A DNA stretch of 64,000 nucleotides. Origin: Rhodospirillaceae bacterium bin65 (GTDB taxonomy: Bacteria; Pseudomonadota; Alphaproteobacteria; Bin65). The first letter of the stretch is position 1, and the number at the start of each line of letters is the position of its first letter. A program made the position numbers and the translations under genes. The notes beneath the pieces were generated by a model that saw only the letters and a list, made by a program, of their open reading frames with translations, made no database searches and had not been told where the DNA came from. Where the stretch lies: assembly GCA_002238725.1 (NCBI GenBank), contig MPMX01000016.1, forward strand, positions 1 through 64,000. Reading direction: 5' to 3'. Of the stretch, positions 47,070-57,771 are shown piece after piece.

Positions 47070-47578
47070 TTTCTCCCCCTCCTTCTTGAATTAGAGGATG
47101 GTTGGACGTGAAGTGCTAGGATCGTGACACAATACAAACTCAACCGGTAGGAAATCTGTAGCATCATTGTCGACAACCGGCCCGGAATGAATCCTGCGCC
47201 GCCAGTGGGATCCGACTTTTAATGTAATACGACCAAACTTGTTCGAATCTCAAATAAGAACCCCGCCGCTTCCTACGCCCGTTTCCTATGTAGAAATGGC
47301 GTGAAGTCTGACGGGGTTCAGCGCTTTTGCGCGAAACGACCACTAGGATCGATAGCAACGACTCAAATCGAAAAGTCGCGTTAGTAGTTCAGATTGTTTT
47401 TGAGAACGGGCCGTTTAGTCCGTCGAACGGTTCGGGCGTCACCGGACGCTACGGCCCAGATTATTGTACGGCGGTTCGTTCGTCATTCGGCGCCTCCTGT
47501 TAAGGTGTCACCGCGCTACCTCATTGGCAGCTGACAAATATTATCGACCTGAGCGGGCTGGCTGTCAATTCACGATTT
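47070..47578. other. 509-base gap, no gene recognised
   Basis: The composition is less GC-rich than the neighbours. Short minus-strand frames here have no ribosome binding site or family match. GTTCGAATC at about 47241 resembles a tRNA T-loop, but the flanks do not pair. The region must hold the promoter of the MetE-like gene at 47069 and the end of the hpaR transcript. Confidence 0.5.
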
Positions 47579-48034
47579 TCATTTTTCCAGCGCGTTGAGC
47601 AACTCTCCCAGCGTTTCATACAGGGCGACGACCCGTTCCTTGCCGAATGCGTCCTCGATCGCGCGGTACTGGGCCTCGGAGTGCGGCGCCCGGCGCTCCA
47701 GCAGAGCTCGCCCGGCCGGCGCGATCGCGACCAGGGTCCTGCGCTGATCCGACGGGGCAGGGCGGCGCGAAACCAGGCCGGTCCCTTCAAGATGCTTCAG
47801 GATACGGCTGAGGCTCGGCGTCAGCAAACAACACAGGCCGGCGAGCGCGCCGGTCTCGACCTCGCCGCGGCCGTAGAGGGCGCGCAGCACCCGCCATTGC
47901 TGCTCGGTAATGCCGAATTCGCGCAGCGACGGCCGGAACCGGTCCATCACCGCTTCGCGCGCCCTGAGCAGCGCCATGGGCAACGAGCGGGAGAAGTCCC
48001 GCATCGGCGCGCCGGAATGCTTCTCTTCGTTCAC
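47579..48034 (-). CDS. hpaR: MarR-family regulator, HpaR type
   Basis: A 151-residue MarR protein. After the start comes RDFSRSLPMALLRAREAVMD, then FGITEQQWRVLRALYGRGEV, ALAGLCCLLTPSLSRILKHL and PSDQRRTLVAI (wing). The opening is typical of HpaR, the repressor of homoprotocatechuate operons. I use the GTG at 48034 because it overlaps the stop of the FAH gene (GTGA); the ATG at 48004 is the alternative. The palindrome at 48999-49010 is its likely operator. Confidence 0.87.
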   Translation of the reverse strand: MNEEKHSGAPMRDFSRSLPMALLRAREAVMDRFRPSLREFGITEQQWRVLRALYGRGEVETGALAGLCCLLTPSLSRILKHLEGTGLVSRRPAPSDQRRTLVAIAPAGRALLERRAPHSEAQYRAIEDAFGKERVVALYETLGELLNALEK

Positions 48035-48912
48035 CCGTCGAACCGGGCGGCAGGACCGTCGTCGTCCACAACCGCATTCGAGAGGATGCCGACGCCCGCC
48101 ACCTCGACTTCGACCGTATCGCCCGGCACCAGCCATTTCGGCGGGTCGAAGAAAGCGCCGGCGCCGGTCGGCGTGCCGGTGGTAATCACGTCGCCCGGCT
48201 TCAGCGCTGTGAAAGCAGAGACGTAGGCGATCAAATAGCGGAAACCGAAAATCATGTTGGCGGTCGTGTCGTCCTGGCGGACCTCGCCGTTGACCCGGGT
48301 CGTGACGCGCAGGTCGTCGTACCTGTCGAATTCGTCGGCGGTGACCATCCAGGGGCCGGCCGCCCCGGACCGTTCGAAATTCTTGCCCTGGGTGATGTTG
48401 ATCTTGCCGTGGCGCATCCAGTCCCGGACCGAGCCCTCGTTGAGGCAGGTCAGGCCGGCGATGTGTTCTTCGGCACGGTCCTGCGGAATACGTCGCCCGG
48501 GCCTGCCGATGACGATGGCGATCTCGCCCTCATAGTCGAACTGTTCGGATTCCGGCGGCCGCAGGATCGGCTGGCCGTGACCCGTCAGCGATCCCGGCGT
48601 GCGCATAAATACGTTCGGATACTCAGCCCGGGCCGACCGGTCGACATACTCGTCGTCACGGTTCGCATAGTTCACGCCGATGCACACTGTTTTTTCCGGG
48701 CTGGGAATCGGCGGCAGGAAAACGATTTCCTCCAGCGCGTAGTCCGCCGCCGTGCTGCGCGCTGCGCTTTCCGCTTCTACCAGCGCTTCGGCGCGCAGCA
48801 AGGACAGCAGATCGGGATAGCGGGGCAGCCGGGCGCCGAGATCAATTGCGCCGGCGCCGTCCACGGCGCCCCACCTGTTTTCTCCGTCAGCATGGAAGCT
48901 CAACAGTTTCAA
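48031..48912 (-). CDS. FAH-family hydrolase/isomerase (HpaG-like)
   Basis: A 293-residue fumarylacetoacetase-family protein. Visible are CIGVNYANRDDEYVDRSARA, the metal ligands in FDYEGEIAIVIGRPGRRIPQ, WMVTADEFDRYDD and GDVITTGTPTGAG. In the homoprotocatechuate pathway this fold provides the decarboxylase/isomerase or the hydratase. An ATG start is not available in frame; TTG at 48912 follows GGAG and fits the domain start LKLLSFHADGENRWGAV. It is transcribed away from hpaF and into hpaR. Confidence 0.85.
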   Translation of the reverse strand: MKLLSFHADGENRWGAVDGAGAIDLGARLPRYPDLLSLLRAEALVEAESAARSTAADYALEEIVFLPPIPSPEKTVCIGVNYANRDDEYVDRSARAEYPNVFMRTPGSLTGHGQPILRPPESEQFDYEGEIAIVIGRPGRRIPQDRAEEHIAGLTCLNEGSVRDWMRHGKINITQGKNFERSGAAGPWMVTADEFDRYDDLRVTTRVNGEVRQDDTTANMIFGFRYLIAYVSAFTALKPGDVITTGTPTGAGAFFDPPKWLVPGDTVEVEVAGVGILSNAVVDDDGPAARFDG

Positions 48913-48998
48913 GGTCCATCGCTCCGGTTTTGAGTGTGTTTTTCGACCCGCGTAATCCGGCTCTTCCGATTGACAGCGGGGCCGGCAGGCCATATTAC

Positions 48999-49010
48999 TT
49001 AACATGTTAA
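48999..49010. promoter_or_regulatory. Palindromic operator candidate in the divergent FAH/hpaF promoter
   Basis: TTAACATGTTAA is a perfect 12-base palindrome in an AT-rich island (CATATTACTTAACATGTTAA continuing TGG) between the FAH gene (start 48912, minus) and hpaF (start 49067, plus). MarR proteins bind such palindromes, and the HpaR-type gene is the last of the leftward transcript, so autoregulation plus control of the rightward catabolic genes fits. Confidence 0.65.
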
Positions 49011-49066
49011 TGGTTAGGCGGCGGCAGGTCAATTGCCCCGCGCTGCGGCATCCGGGAATCGCTGCC

Positions 49067-49473
49067 ATGCCCCATTTCAGGGTCGAATATTCGCGCAATC
49101 TGGAAGCGGCGCTGGACCTGCCGGACCTGTTTGCGCGGCTGACCGACGTCGCCGCCGGTACCGGCGTCTTCCCGCTGGCCGGCATCCGCTGCCGGGCGCT
49201 GCCGCGCGACCGCTATCACGTTGCCGACGGCCATCCGGACAACGGCTTCGTCCATGTCGAGTTGCGCGTCGGTGCCGGACGGGACGTACCCACATTGCGC
49301 CGCGCCGGCGAGGCGGTGTTCGCTGCGCTCAAGGACCATATGGCCGACCAGTTCGCGCGCCTGCCGATTGCCCTTTCCTTCGAAATCTCAGAGATTCATC
49401 CGGACCTGAACTTCAAGACCGGCAACATCCGGGATCATATGAAGGCGCGGGCGCAGACCGCCGAGGCCGCCGA

Positions 49474-49477
<4 letters not shown>
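49067..49477 (+). CDS. hpaF: 5-carboxymethyl-2-hydroxymuconate isomerase
   Basis: A 136-residue tautomerase-superfamily isomerase. It begins MPHFRVEYSRNLEAALDLPD with the N-terminal proline that acts as catalytic base after Met removal. Later it has HPDLNFKTGNIRDHM, characteristic of CHM isomerase. The stop overlaps the hpaE start (ATGA). It acts on the product of the semialdehyde dehydrogenase. Confidence 0.93.
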
Positions 49478-50994
<1,517 letters not shown>

Positions 50995-50998
50995 GGCA

Positions 50999-51301
50999 GT
51001 GAGCCTCTACTATGTCCAGAAGCTGCTCTACCAGCTCAACCGCGACCCCCGAGTGCGCGAGCGCTTCGAAGCGGATCCGGAGAGCGTGATGGGGGAATAC
51101 GAACTGACGGACGAGGAACTGGAGGCCATCCGCAAGCCTGATATCGGCCTGCTCTTCGTGCTCGGCGTCAACGGACAGCTCCTGATGCACTATGCGGCGA
51201 TGCACCGGTATCCATGGGCCGACTATATCCAGGCGATGCGCGACGGAGTCAGCGAATACGGTAAAGTGCGCGAAGGCCTGTACGCCATGCTGGAGGATTA
51301 G
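50999..51301 (+). CDS. ligA: LigA-type subunit of extradiol dioxygenase
   Basis: A 100-residue all-helical protein matching the small (alpha) subunit of protocatechuate 4,5-dioxygenase: VQKLLYQLNRDPRVRERFEA at the start and YPWADYIQAMRDGVSEY near the end. The start is a GTG at 50999, four bases after the hpaE stop. It is followed four bases later by the LigB subunit, so the two form one enzyme. Confidence 0.9.
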   Translation: MSLYYVQKLLYQLNRDPRVRERFEADPESVMGEYELTDEELEAIRKPDIGLLFVLGVNGQLLMHYAAMHRYPWADYIQAMRDGVSEYGKVREGLYAMLED

Positions 51302-51305
51302 CGCG

Positions 51306-52127
51306 ATGCCGCTGGTCTTTGCCGGCGTATGCAGCCACGCCCCCGGGATCACCGGCAGGGCGCATCTGGCCGATCCCGAAATTCGCGATGAATTCTACAG
51401 TCATTACCACAGGCTGCGCGGCGCGCTGGAAGCCGCGAAGCCGGACGCCCTGGTCGTCGTCGGTGCCGAGCATTTCGCCAATTTCTTCTTCGACAACATG
51501 CCGGCCTATTGCGTCGGAATGGCGGATTTCTACGAAGGCCCGATCGAGGACGAGGAATGGCTGGGCATAGAGCGACAGCGAATCCCCGGCGCGCCGGACC
51601 TGTCGAAGCGGCTGATCGCCCGGGTCATGGACGATTGCGACGTCGCCTACGCCCAGGAATGGAAGTTCGACCACGGCATCTCGGTGCCGTTGCACTTCCT
51701 GACGCCGCGCTACGACTTGCCGGTCGTTCCGGTCAACATCAACTGCCAGGAACCGCCATTGACGCCGCTGCACCGCACCTGGGCGTTCGGCCGGGCGCTG
51801 CGCAAGGCCTGCGACGCCATGCCGGAGCGGATCGCCATCGTCGGCACCGGTGGGATCTCCCACTGGCCGTGCACGCCGGACAGCGGCACCGTGAACGAGG
51901 CCTGGGACCGGGATTTTCTCGACAAGTTCGTCAACAATCGCAAGGACGAGCTGCTCGCCTACAAAGACGAAGATGTCTATCGCGAGGCCGGCCACGGCGG
52001 CTTCGAAATCCGGACATTTATAGCTATCGCCGCAGCGACTGAGGGCGCGACGGGCGATTTGTGGTTCTATGCGCCGATTCCGATCTTCGCGGTCGGGTGC
52101 ACGGTCGCGACGATGACGGTTCAATGA
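51306..52127 (+). CDS. ligB: LigB-type catalytic subunit of extradiol ring-cleavage dioxygenase
   Basis: A 273-residue class III extradiol dioxygenase. Iron ligands and catalytic histidines are visible in GVCSHAPGIT, VGAEHFANFFFDNMPAY and GTGGISHWP (proton-donor His). With LigA it opens a catechol-type ring between C2-C3 or C4-C5. In a cluster with hpaE and hpaF the natural substrate may be homoprotocatechuate, although LigAB enzymes are best known for protocatechuate and gallate derivatives. Confidence 0.9.
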   Translation: MPLVFAGVCSHAPGITGRAHLADPEIRDEFYSHYHRLRGALEAAKPDALVVVGAEHFANFFFDNMPAYCVGMADFYEGPIEDEEWLGIERQRIPGAPDLSKRLIARVMDDCDVAYAQEWKFDHGISVPLHFLTPRYDLPVVPVNINCQEPPLTPLHRTWAFGRALRKACDAMPERIAIVGTGGISHWPCTPDSGTVNEAWDRDFLDKFVNNRKDELLAYKDEDVYREAGHGGFEIRTFIAIAAATEGATGDLWFYAPIPIFAVGCTVATMTVQ

Positions 52128-52137
52128 GGAGGCAAGG

Positions 52138-52932
52138 ATGGACGGTTCCGTAGCCCTGGACGACCTGGCCAACCGGCCCGCGCATATCCCCGAAGACGAA
52201 TGGCTCATGCGGGTCGAGCTTGCTGCCTGCTACCGCATCTTCGACCATCTCGGCTGGATTGAGCTGATCTTCAACCACATCACCGCCCGGGTTCCGCGAA
52301 GCGCGCCGGGCGCCGACATCCACTTCCTGATCAACCCGTTCGGCCTGATGTATCGCGAGGTGACGGCATCCAACCTGGTCAAGATCGATCTTGAGGGGAA
52401 CATCATCGGCGACAGCGCCTGGGGCATCAATCCGGCGGGCCTGCCGATCCACAGCGCGATTCACGGCCACCATACCAGCGCCCATTGCGTCATGCACACC
52501 CACACGACCGCCGGCACGGCGGTGGCGTGCAAGGAAGCCGGCCTGGACTGGAACAATTTCTATTCCGCGCAGATCTACAACCAGGTCGCTTATCACGATT
52601 TTGAAGGCATCACCGTCAATCCCGGCGAGAAGATGCGCCTGCTCGCCAGTCTGGGCGACAAGCGCCAGCTCATCCTGCGCAACCACGGCCTGCTGAGTTG
52701 GGGCGAAACCATCGCCGAAGCCTTCGCCCGCTTGTGGACCCTGAACCGGGCCTGCGAGATCCAGATGGCTGCGGAAGGAATTCCCGGTCCGTCGATCCCG
52801 CTGTCCGAGGAAGTCCGGCAGCAATGCGCCCGGGTCAACCTGCAGTTCGACCGGAAATACGGCGGCGGACAGAACGTGTTCGACGCCCTGCGCCGGATCG
52901 TCGACGCCGTCGATCCCAGCTACAGGACATAG
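52138..52932 (+). CDS. Class II aldolase/adducin family protein
   Basis: A 264-residue zinc aldolase-fold protein with HTHTTAGTAVACKEAG and LRNHGLLSWGETIAEAF supplying metal histidines. It starts 10 bases after ligB. In an aromatic pathway it could cleave or decarboxylate a ring-fission product in place of HpaI, which is absent. It belongs to the large adducin-like group, distinct from the copy at 20647. Confidence 0.88.
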   Translation: MDGSVALDDLANRPAHIPEDEWLMRVELAACYRIFDHLGWIELIFNHITARVPRSAPGADIHFLINPFGLMYREVTASNLVKIDLEGNIIGDSAWGINPAGLPIHSAIHGHHTSAHCVMHTHTTAGTAVACKEAGLDWNNFYSAQIYNQVAYHDFEGITVNPGEKMRLLASLGDKRQLILRNHGLLSWGETIAEAFARLWTLNRACEIQMAAEGIPGPSIPLSEEVRQQCARVNLQFDRKYGGGQNVFDALRRIVDAVDPSYRT

Positions 52933-52933
52933 C

Positions 52934-53944
52934 GTGAAGCTCTGCATCGTCGGCGCCGGCGCGGTCGGCGGATTCATCGCGGCCCTGCTGGCCGAAAGCG
53001 GTCAGGATGTTTCGGTTGTCGTCCGCGGCGCGCATCTCGCCGCGATCCGAGACGGCGGCCTTCGCCTGGATTACGAGGGTCGTCGGGTGACGGCCAGGGT
53101 CGCGGCTTCCGACGATCCGGCGGATCTTGGCGCGCAGGATGCCGTGATCGTCGCAGTCAAGGCGCCGTCTCTGCCGGGCATCCTGCCGATTCTGGGGCCG
53201 CTGCTGGGGTCCGAGACGCCGATCGCGATTGCGATGAACGGCGTGCCCTGGTGGATGTTCGACGGCTTCGGCGCGCACGACGGTCTGTGCCTCCGGTCGG
53301 TCGACGGCGACAGCACACTCGCCCGGTTCGGCAACCGTGGGCGGCTGATCGGCTGCGTCATCCATATTGCCTGCGATGTGCCGGAGCCGGGCCTGATCCG
53401 TCACAACAGCCAGAACCGCTTCATTCTGGGCGAGCCGAACGGCACGGTCAGCCCTCGCGTGGGCCGACTGGTCGAGGCTATGCAGGTGGCCGGCATTGGC
53501 GCGGAAGCGACCGGAGAAATCCAGCAGGAAGTTTGGATCAAGCTGCTCGGCAATCTGCCTTTTGCGCCGATCAGCATGATTACCGGCGCAACCAACGACG
53601 TTCTGGCCGGCACGCCCGATATCCGGCGAACGATGCTGGCGATGTTCGATGAGGCGGTTACGGTCGGCGAGCAATTCGGCCTCCGGCCCGGTATGACGGC
53701 CGAGGCGCGCATCGACCTGGGCGGTTCACTGGTCGACTTCAAAACCTCGACCCTGCAGGACTATGAAAAGGGCCGGCCGGTCGAACTCGACGCGATCGTC
53801 AACGCGGTGCGCGAAATGGGCGACATCGCCGGGGTTGACACGCCGACCGTCGACATCGTCTACGCCCTCGCGGCGCAGAAGGCGGCGCTCGCCGGGCTGT
53901 ACCGCTATGACGGTGGCCCGGCAGAGGAGAACGAAGCAGCATGA
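52934..53944 (+). CDS. Ketopantoate reductase-like (PanE/ApbA) protein
   Basis: A 336-residue NADP-dependent reductase fold. The N-terminal GAGAVGGFIAALLAESGQDV binds NADP and the C-terminal domain has the catalytic lysine region QQEVWIKLLGNLPFAPISM. In catabolic clusters such proteins usually reduce a 2-keto acid other than ketopantoate. Its start is one base after the aldolase stop, and its stop overlaps the next gene by four bases. Confidence 0.88.
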   Translation: MKLCIVGAGAVGGFIAALLAESGQDVSVVVRGAHLAAIRDGGLRLDYEGRRVTARVAASDDPADLGAQDAVIVAVKAPSLPGILPILGPLLGSETPIAIAMNGVPWWMFDGFGAHDGLCLRSVDGDSTLARFGNRGRLIGCVIHIACDVPEPGLIRHNSQNRFILGEPNGTVSPRVGRLVEAMQVAGIGAEATGEIQQEVWIKLLGNLPFAPISMITGATNDVLAGTPDIRRTMLAMFDEAVTVGEQFGLRPGMTAEARIDLGGSLVDFKTSTLQDYEKGRPVELDAIVNAVREMGDIAGVDTPTVDIVYALAAQKAALAGLYRYDGGPAEENEAA

Positions 53945-55059
53945 GCCGACGAACCGCACCGCCATTCCGGGCCGATCACGTCGGCAGCCTGCTCCGGCTG
54001 TCGGCGCTGGCGGACGCCCGTCGGCGCTGGCAGGTCGGGGACATGCCGGAAAACGACTTCCGCGCTATCGAGGCGCAGGCGATCCGCGACGTCGTCGCCG
54101 GCCAGCGCGACGTCGGGTTGCAGGCGATCACGGACGGCGAATACCAGCGCGACTGGTGGCATCTCGACTTCCTCGCCGGTTTCGACGGCATGGAACTGTG
54201 GCGCACCGAACTGGGCGGCGGCTTCAGGACCGCCGAACAGCCGCCGCTGGTCCGCTGTATCGGCAAGGTCGGCTGGCCAGACGGCGGTATCTTCGTCGAG
54301 GCCTTCCGGCGGCTGAAGGCAGCGGTCGACGAACTCGCGCCCGGCGCAACGCCGAAGATCACGATTCCCGGTCCGGGCATGATGCAGCTGCGCGCCGGCC
54401 GCAAGGCGGTCGACCCGGCGGCTTACACCGATATGGATCTGTTCTGGTCCGACCTCGCGGCGGCCTACCGGCGGGAGATCGCAGCGCTGGCCGATGCCGG
54501 ATGCACCTATCTGCAGATCGACGATGTGAGCTTCGCCTATCTGTGCGACGACAGCCAGCGCGCCGGCTTCCGCGAACGGGGCGAAGAGCCGGACGAGGTG
54601 CTGCGGCTCTATCGCGACGTCACCAACGAGGCCCTGCGCGACCGGCCCGAGGGCCTGACCGTCACGACCCATATGTGCCGCGGCAATTTCAAGAGCAGCT
54701 GGGTCGCCGAGGGCGGCTACGGCCGGGTCGCGGAAACGCTGTTCCCGACCCTGGGTGTGGACGGCCTGTTCCTGGAATACGATACGGATCGGGCTGGCGG
54801 CTTCGAGCCGCTGGCCCATGCTTCCGACGGCAAGCAGGTCGTGCTCGGCCTGGTCACGACCAAGACCGGCGATCTGGAAAGCCGGGATGCCCTGTTGCGC
54901 AGGATCGACGAGGCTTCGGCTTTCCTCCCGCTCGACAATCTGTGCCTCAGCCCGCAATGCGGCTTCTCCAGCACCCACCACGGCAACGCGCTGACGGTCG
55001 AGCAGCAATGGGCCAAGCTCGGCCTGATCGTCGATGTCGCGCGCGAGGTCTGGGGGTAG
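53941..55059 (+). CDS. MetE C-terminal-like protein (COG0620), paralogue 3
   Basis: A 372-residue single-barrel methionine-synthase-like protein. Zinc ligands are in THMCRGNFKSSW and LCLSPQCGFSST, with a glutamate in FLEYDTDRAGG. It is clearly the closer relative of the gene at 18035. It is translationally coupled (ATGA) to the PanE-like gene and ends the meta-cleavage operon. This suggests a methyl or thiol transfer to or from an aromatic intermediate, for example removal of a methoxy-derived methyl, which is inference. Confidence 0.85.
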   Translation: MSRRTAPPFRADHVGSLLRLSALADARRRWQVGDMPENDFRAIEAQAIRDVVAGQRDVGLQAITDGEYQRDWWHLDFLAGFDGMELWRTELGGGFRTAEQPPLVRCIGKVGWPDGGIFVEAFRRLKAAVDELAPGATPKITIPGPGMMQLRAGRKAVDPAAYTDMDLFWSDLAAAYRREIAALADAGCTYLQIDDVSFAYLCDDSQRAGFRERGEEPDEVLRLYRDVTNEALRDRPEGLTVTTHMCRGNFKSSWVAEGGYGRVAETLFPTLGVDGLFLEYDTDRAGGFEPLAHASDGKQVVLGLVTTKTGDLESRDALLRRIDEASAFLPLDNLCLSPQCGFSSTHHGNALTVEQQWAKLGLIVDVAREVWG

Positions 55060-55084
55060 GGCGTCGGGTGGGCAGCCCGACAGG

Positions 55085-55621
55085 CTACCGGCCTGGCCCT
55101 GCCAACGCTTTCAGCCCGTCCCGGTAGCGTTTTGCGTTCTGAACATAATACTGCGCGTTGAGGCGGAAGTTGGCGATCTGCCGTTCGTCCATTTGCCGGA
55201 CGGCCTTGGCCGGCGAACCGACGATGAGGGACCCCTCCGGGAACACCTTCCCCTCGGTGACGAGCGCGCCGGCGCCGACCAGGCAGTTCGGGCCGATCTG
55301 CGCGTCGTTCAGGACCGTCGCGCCGATGCCGATCAGGGCACCGTCGCCGATCGTGCAACTGTGCAGCGTGACATGATGGCCGATCGTGACGTCCCTGCCG
55401 ACGGTGAGCGGAATACCGGGATCGGTGTGCAGCATGGCGAAATCCTGGATGTTGCTGCGTTCGCCCACGATAAGCAGTTCGTTGTCGCCGCGCAGCACCG
55501 CCTGCCACCAGACGCTGGCGTCCTTGGCCAGCGAAACCTTGCCGATCAAGGTGGCGTTTGGCGCCACCCAGCTCTCTGCGTGGCAGTCGGGCGCGATGTC
55601 GTTGAGGCTGTACAGTGTCAT
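55085..55621 (-). CDS. Gamma-class carbonic anhydrase-like protein
   Basis: A 178-residue left-handed beta-helix protein with hexapeptide repeats (for example VGRDVTIGHHVTLHSCTIGD). Zinc histidines occur in MLHTDPG and GHHVTLH, matching the YrdA/CaiE branch. The C-terminal helix VQNAKRYRDGLKAL is typical. It may be a carbonic anhydrase or an acyltransferase-like scaffold. It converges with the meta-cleavage operon. Confidence 0.92.
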   Translation of the reverse strand: MTLYSLNDIAPDCHAESWVAPNATLIGKVSLAKDASVWWQAVLRGDNELLIVGERSNIQDFAMLHTDPGIPLTVGRDVTIGHHVTLHSCTIGDGALIGIGATVLNDAQIGPNCLVGAGALVTEGKVFPEGSLIVGSPAKAVRQMDERQIANFRLNAQYYVQNAKRYRDGLKALAGPGR

Positions 55622-55658
55622 CCGGGACTGGCTCCACGAACGTCGGCGGGATGGCCTA

Positions 55659-56111
55659 TCAGATAGTCGAACGTCCAGACATTTGTCGGCGCAAACCCAA
55701 CGCGCCGTCCAGCCTCGCGCCGGTCAGGTCGGTATCGGTCAGACAGGCGTCGTATAGGTCGGCGCCGGCAAGATTGGCGTCGGCCAGGCACGCCCGTTCC
55801 AAGTCGGCGTGATGAAGCTCAGCGCCGGCCAGGTCGGCGCCGGTCAAATTCGCCTCGACCAGCTGGGCCCGGTGCATGAAGGCGCCGGTCAGGTCCGCGT
55901 TCTTCAGATTGGCGCGGGAGAGTTCCGCCCGGATCAGCTCGGCGCGGCGCAGGGAGCACCCCTCGAAATCCGCGCCTTCCAGCGTGTGGCCGTGCAGGTT
56001 GAAACCGTCGAGTACGGCGCCCCGGAAGTCGCCGCGCACGCCGCTTCGGCCAGCCGTGAGCAGCCACGTCATGTGCTGACGGAACGCCTCGTCGAATTCT
56101 GCGCGAGTCAT
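55659..56111 (-). CDS. Pentapeptide-repeat protein
   Basis: A 150-residue protein. Residues 35-140 are tandem A(D/N)LxxA pentapeptides (for example ADLTGAFMHRAQLVEANLTG) predicting a right-handed quadrilateral beta-helix. A short N-terminal helical head (TRAEFDEAFRQHMTWLLTAG) precedes it. Function unknown; such proteins range from DNA-gyrase mimics to effectors. It is short and lacks a signal peptide. Confidence 0.88.
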   Translation of the reverse strand: MTRAEFDEAFRQHMTWLLTAGRSGVRGDFRGAVLDGFNLHGHTLEGADFEGCSLRRAELIRAELSRANLKNADLTGAFMHRAQLVEANLTGADLAGAELHHADLERACLADANLAGADLYDACLTDTDLTGARLDGALGLRRQMSGRSTI

Positions 56112-56384
56112 CGTCTGCCGGGTCTCTTATCCGCTGTTGCCACACGGAGCCCGCCATGTGTCACAGGTCAAGCCTTTTTGTCCGAACCGTGAGTTGCTCC
56201 GCCGGCCGGTCTCGGCTCGGCAAGTCAGCATCGCCGATTCGCCTCCAACCGAATAACGTCGAAGAAAAACGAACTTGCCGCATAAACCTGCGACGGACTC
56301 GCAATTCTTTGACCGTTTAACTAAATAAACTCGTCATGGCCCGCGACCCATCGCAGGCCGATGGTCTCAGGAAAGATCGCGCTC

Positions 56385-57761
56385 ATGGCTGTCGAAGGGC
56401 AAGGCGAGGGTTCGCTGGCGCGAACGCCTGAGGACCTGCAGAGCGCGCCGCCGCCTTCCAGAAAGACGGGCGGATTTTTTCGCGCCGTCGGCCGCGGCAT
56501 CGTCCTGCTGTTCAAGACAGCCGTCCCAGTAGCCATTCTGGGCGCCGCCTTTCTGGTTTTCCAATACATGCTGGACACAAGACCGGCAGTCGTCCGCAAG
56601 CCGGTGGAGGAAAAAGTCTATTTCGTCGACACAGTGACGGCGTCGAAAGCCACGGTCGTGCCGCAACTGGTGCTCTACGGCAATATCGTCGCCGGGCGCG
56701 AGGTTGAGTTGCGTCCATTGGTTTCCGGCCGGGTCGTACGGGTCGCACGGACCTTCTCCGATGGCGGCATCGTCAGGAAAGGCGACCTGCTGGTCGAGAT
56801 CGACCCCTTCGACTACCGGATCGCGGTCACAGAGCGTAAGGCCCAGCTTTCCGAAGCGCAGGCGCGCCTGACCGAGATCCAGGCGGACCTGAAGGGCGAG
56901 AAGGCCCTGATCGCGCACGAACGCAACCAGATCGACCTGCGCCAGCGCGATCTCGCCCGGCGAAAGTCGCTGCTCGAACGCGGGGCCGGCACCGTGAAGC
57001 TCCTCGACGATTCGAAGCTTGCGTTGAGCGGCCAGCGGCAGCGGCTGGACGAACGCATCCGCCGCGCCGCGACTCTCGAAGCGCGGCTGGTCCAGCAGAA
57101 GGCGGTTATCTCCCGCGCCGAATGGGCCCTGATCCGCGCTGAGCGGGACCTGCGCGATACCCGGCTGGTCGCTCCGTTCGACGGGTTTCTGCGCGATATC
57201 TCGACTGAGATCGGCAAAAAAGTCGGCGTCAACGACAAGATTGCGCGCCTGACCGACGCCGGCCGCTTCGAAGCCGAGTTCCAGGTCAGCGATGCCCAGT
57301 ACGGCCGGCTGGTCCGGGAGGGTAGGGTGATCGGCAGGCCGACATCGGTTGTCTGGCAGACCGGCGGCCGGAATTTCACATTTCCCGCGACCATCGCCCG
57401 GGTTTCCGGCCGGGTGACGAGCGCCAGCGGCGGGGTCAACCTCTTTGCCCGATTGCAGGCAACTGACACCACAACCCTGCTGCGGCCGGGAGTCTTCGTC
57501 GAGGTCAGGATGGCGGATACAACCTACCGGAACGTGTTCCGGCTGCCGGACGACGCCCTGGCCGGCGGCCGGTTCGTCTATGTCGTCGTCGACGAACGGC
57601 TGATGCGACGCCCGGTGACGCTCGCCGGTCGGGTTGCCAACGATATCCTGGTGCGTGGCGAAATCGCCGACGGCGACCGGATCGTCGCGCGCACGTTCCC
57701 GGAAATCGGCCCCGGCCTGAAGGTCAACGTGCCCTCTGCCTCTGCGCGCATTACCCAGTGA
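56385..57761 (+). CDS. RND efflux periplasmic adaptor (HlyD/MFP family)
   Basis: A 458-residue membrane fusion protein. An N-terminal membrane anchor (VLLFKTAVPVAILGAAFLVF) precedes a lipoyl-like half (VLYGNIVAGREVELRPLVSG), a long coiled coil between about 150 and 250, and a beta-barrel end. The ATG at 56385 is preferred because AGGAAAG lies nine bases upstream; an ATG at 56361 is possible. It pairs with the pump gene 10 bases downstream. No outer-membrane factor is adjacent. Confidence 0.9.
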   Translation: MAVEGQGEGSLARTPEDLQSAPPPSRKTGGFFRAVGRGIVLLFKTAVPVAILGAAFLVFQYMLDTRPAVVRKPVEEKVYFVDTVTASKATVVPQLVLYGNIVAGREVELRPLVSGRVVRVARTFSDGGIVRKGDLLVEIDPFDYRIAVTERKAQLSEAQARLTEIQADLKGEKALIAHERNQIDLRQRDLARRKSLLERGAGTVKLLDDSKLALSGQRQRLDERIRRAATLEARLVQQKAVISRAEWALIRAERDLRDTRLVAPFDGFLRDISTEIGKKVGVNDKIARLTDAGRFEAEFQVSDAQYGRLVREGRVIGRPTSVVWQTGGRNFTFPATIARVSGRVTSASGGVNLFARLQATDTTTLLRPGVFVEVRMADTTYRNVFRLPDDALAGGRFVYVVVDERLMRRPVTLAGRVANDILVRGEIADGDRIVARTFPEIGPGLKVNVPSASARITQ

Positions 57762-57771
57762 TCCTTCGCCG

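Noticed and set aside
47225..47275. Possible tRNA T-loop (GTTCGAATC)
   Set aside because: The flanking bases do not form a T stem and no anticodon or acceptor arms can be drawn.
47164..47358. 64-codon minus-strand ORF in the gap before hpaR
   Set aside because: No ribosome binding site, no recognisable motif, and composition like the surrounding non-coding DNA.
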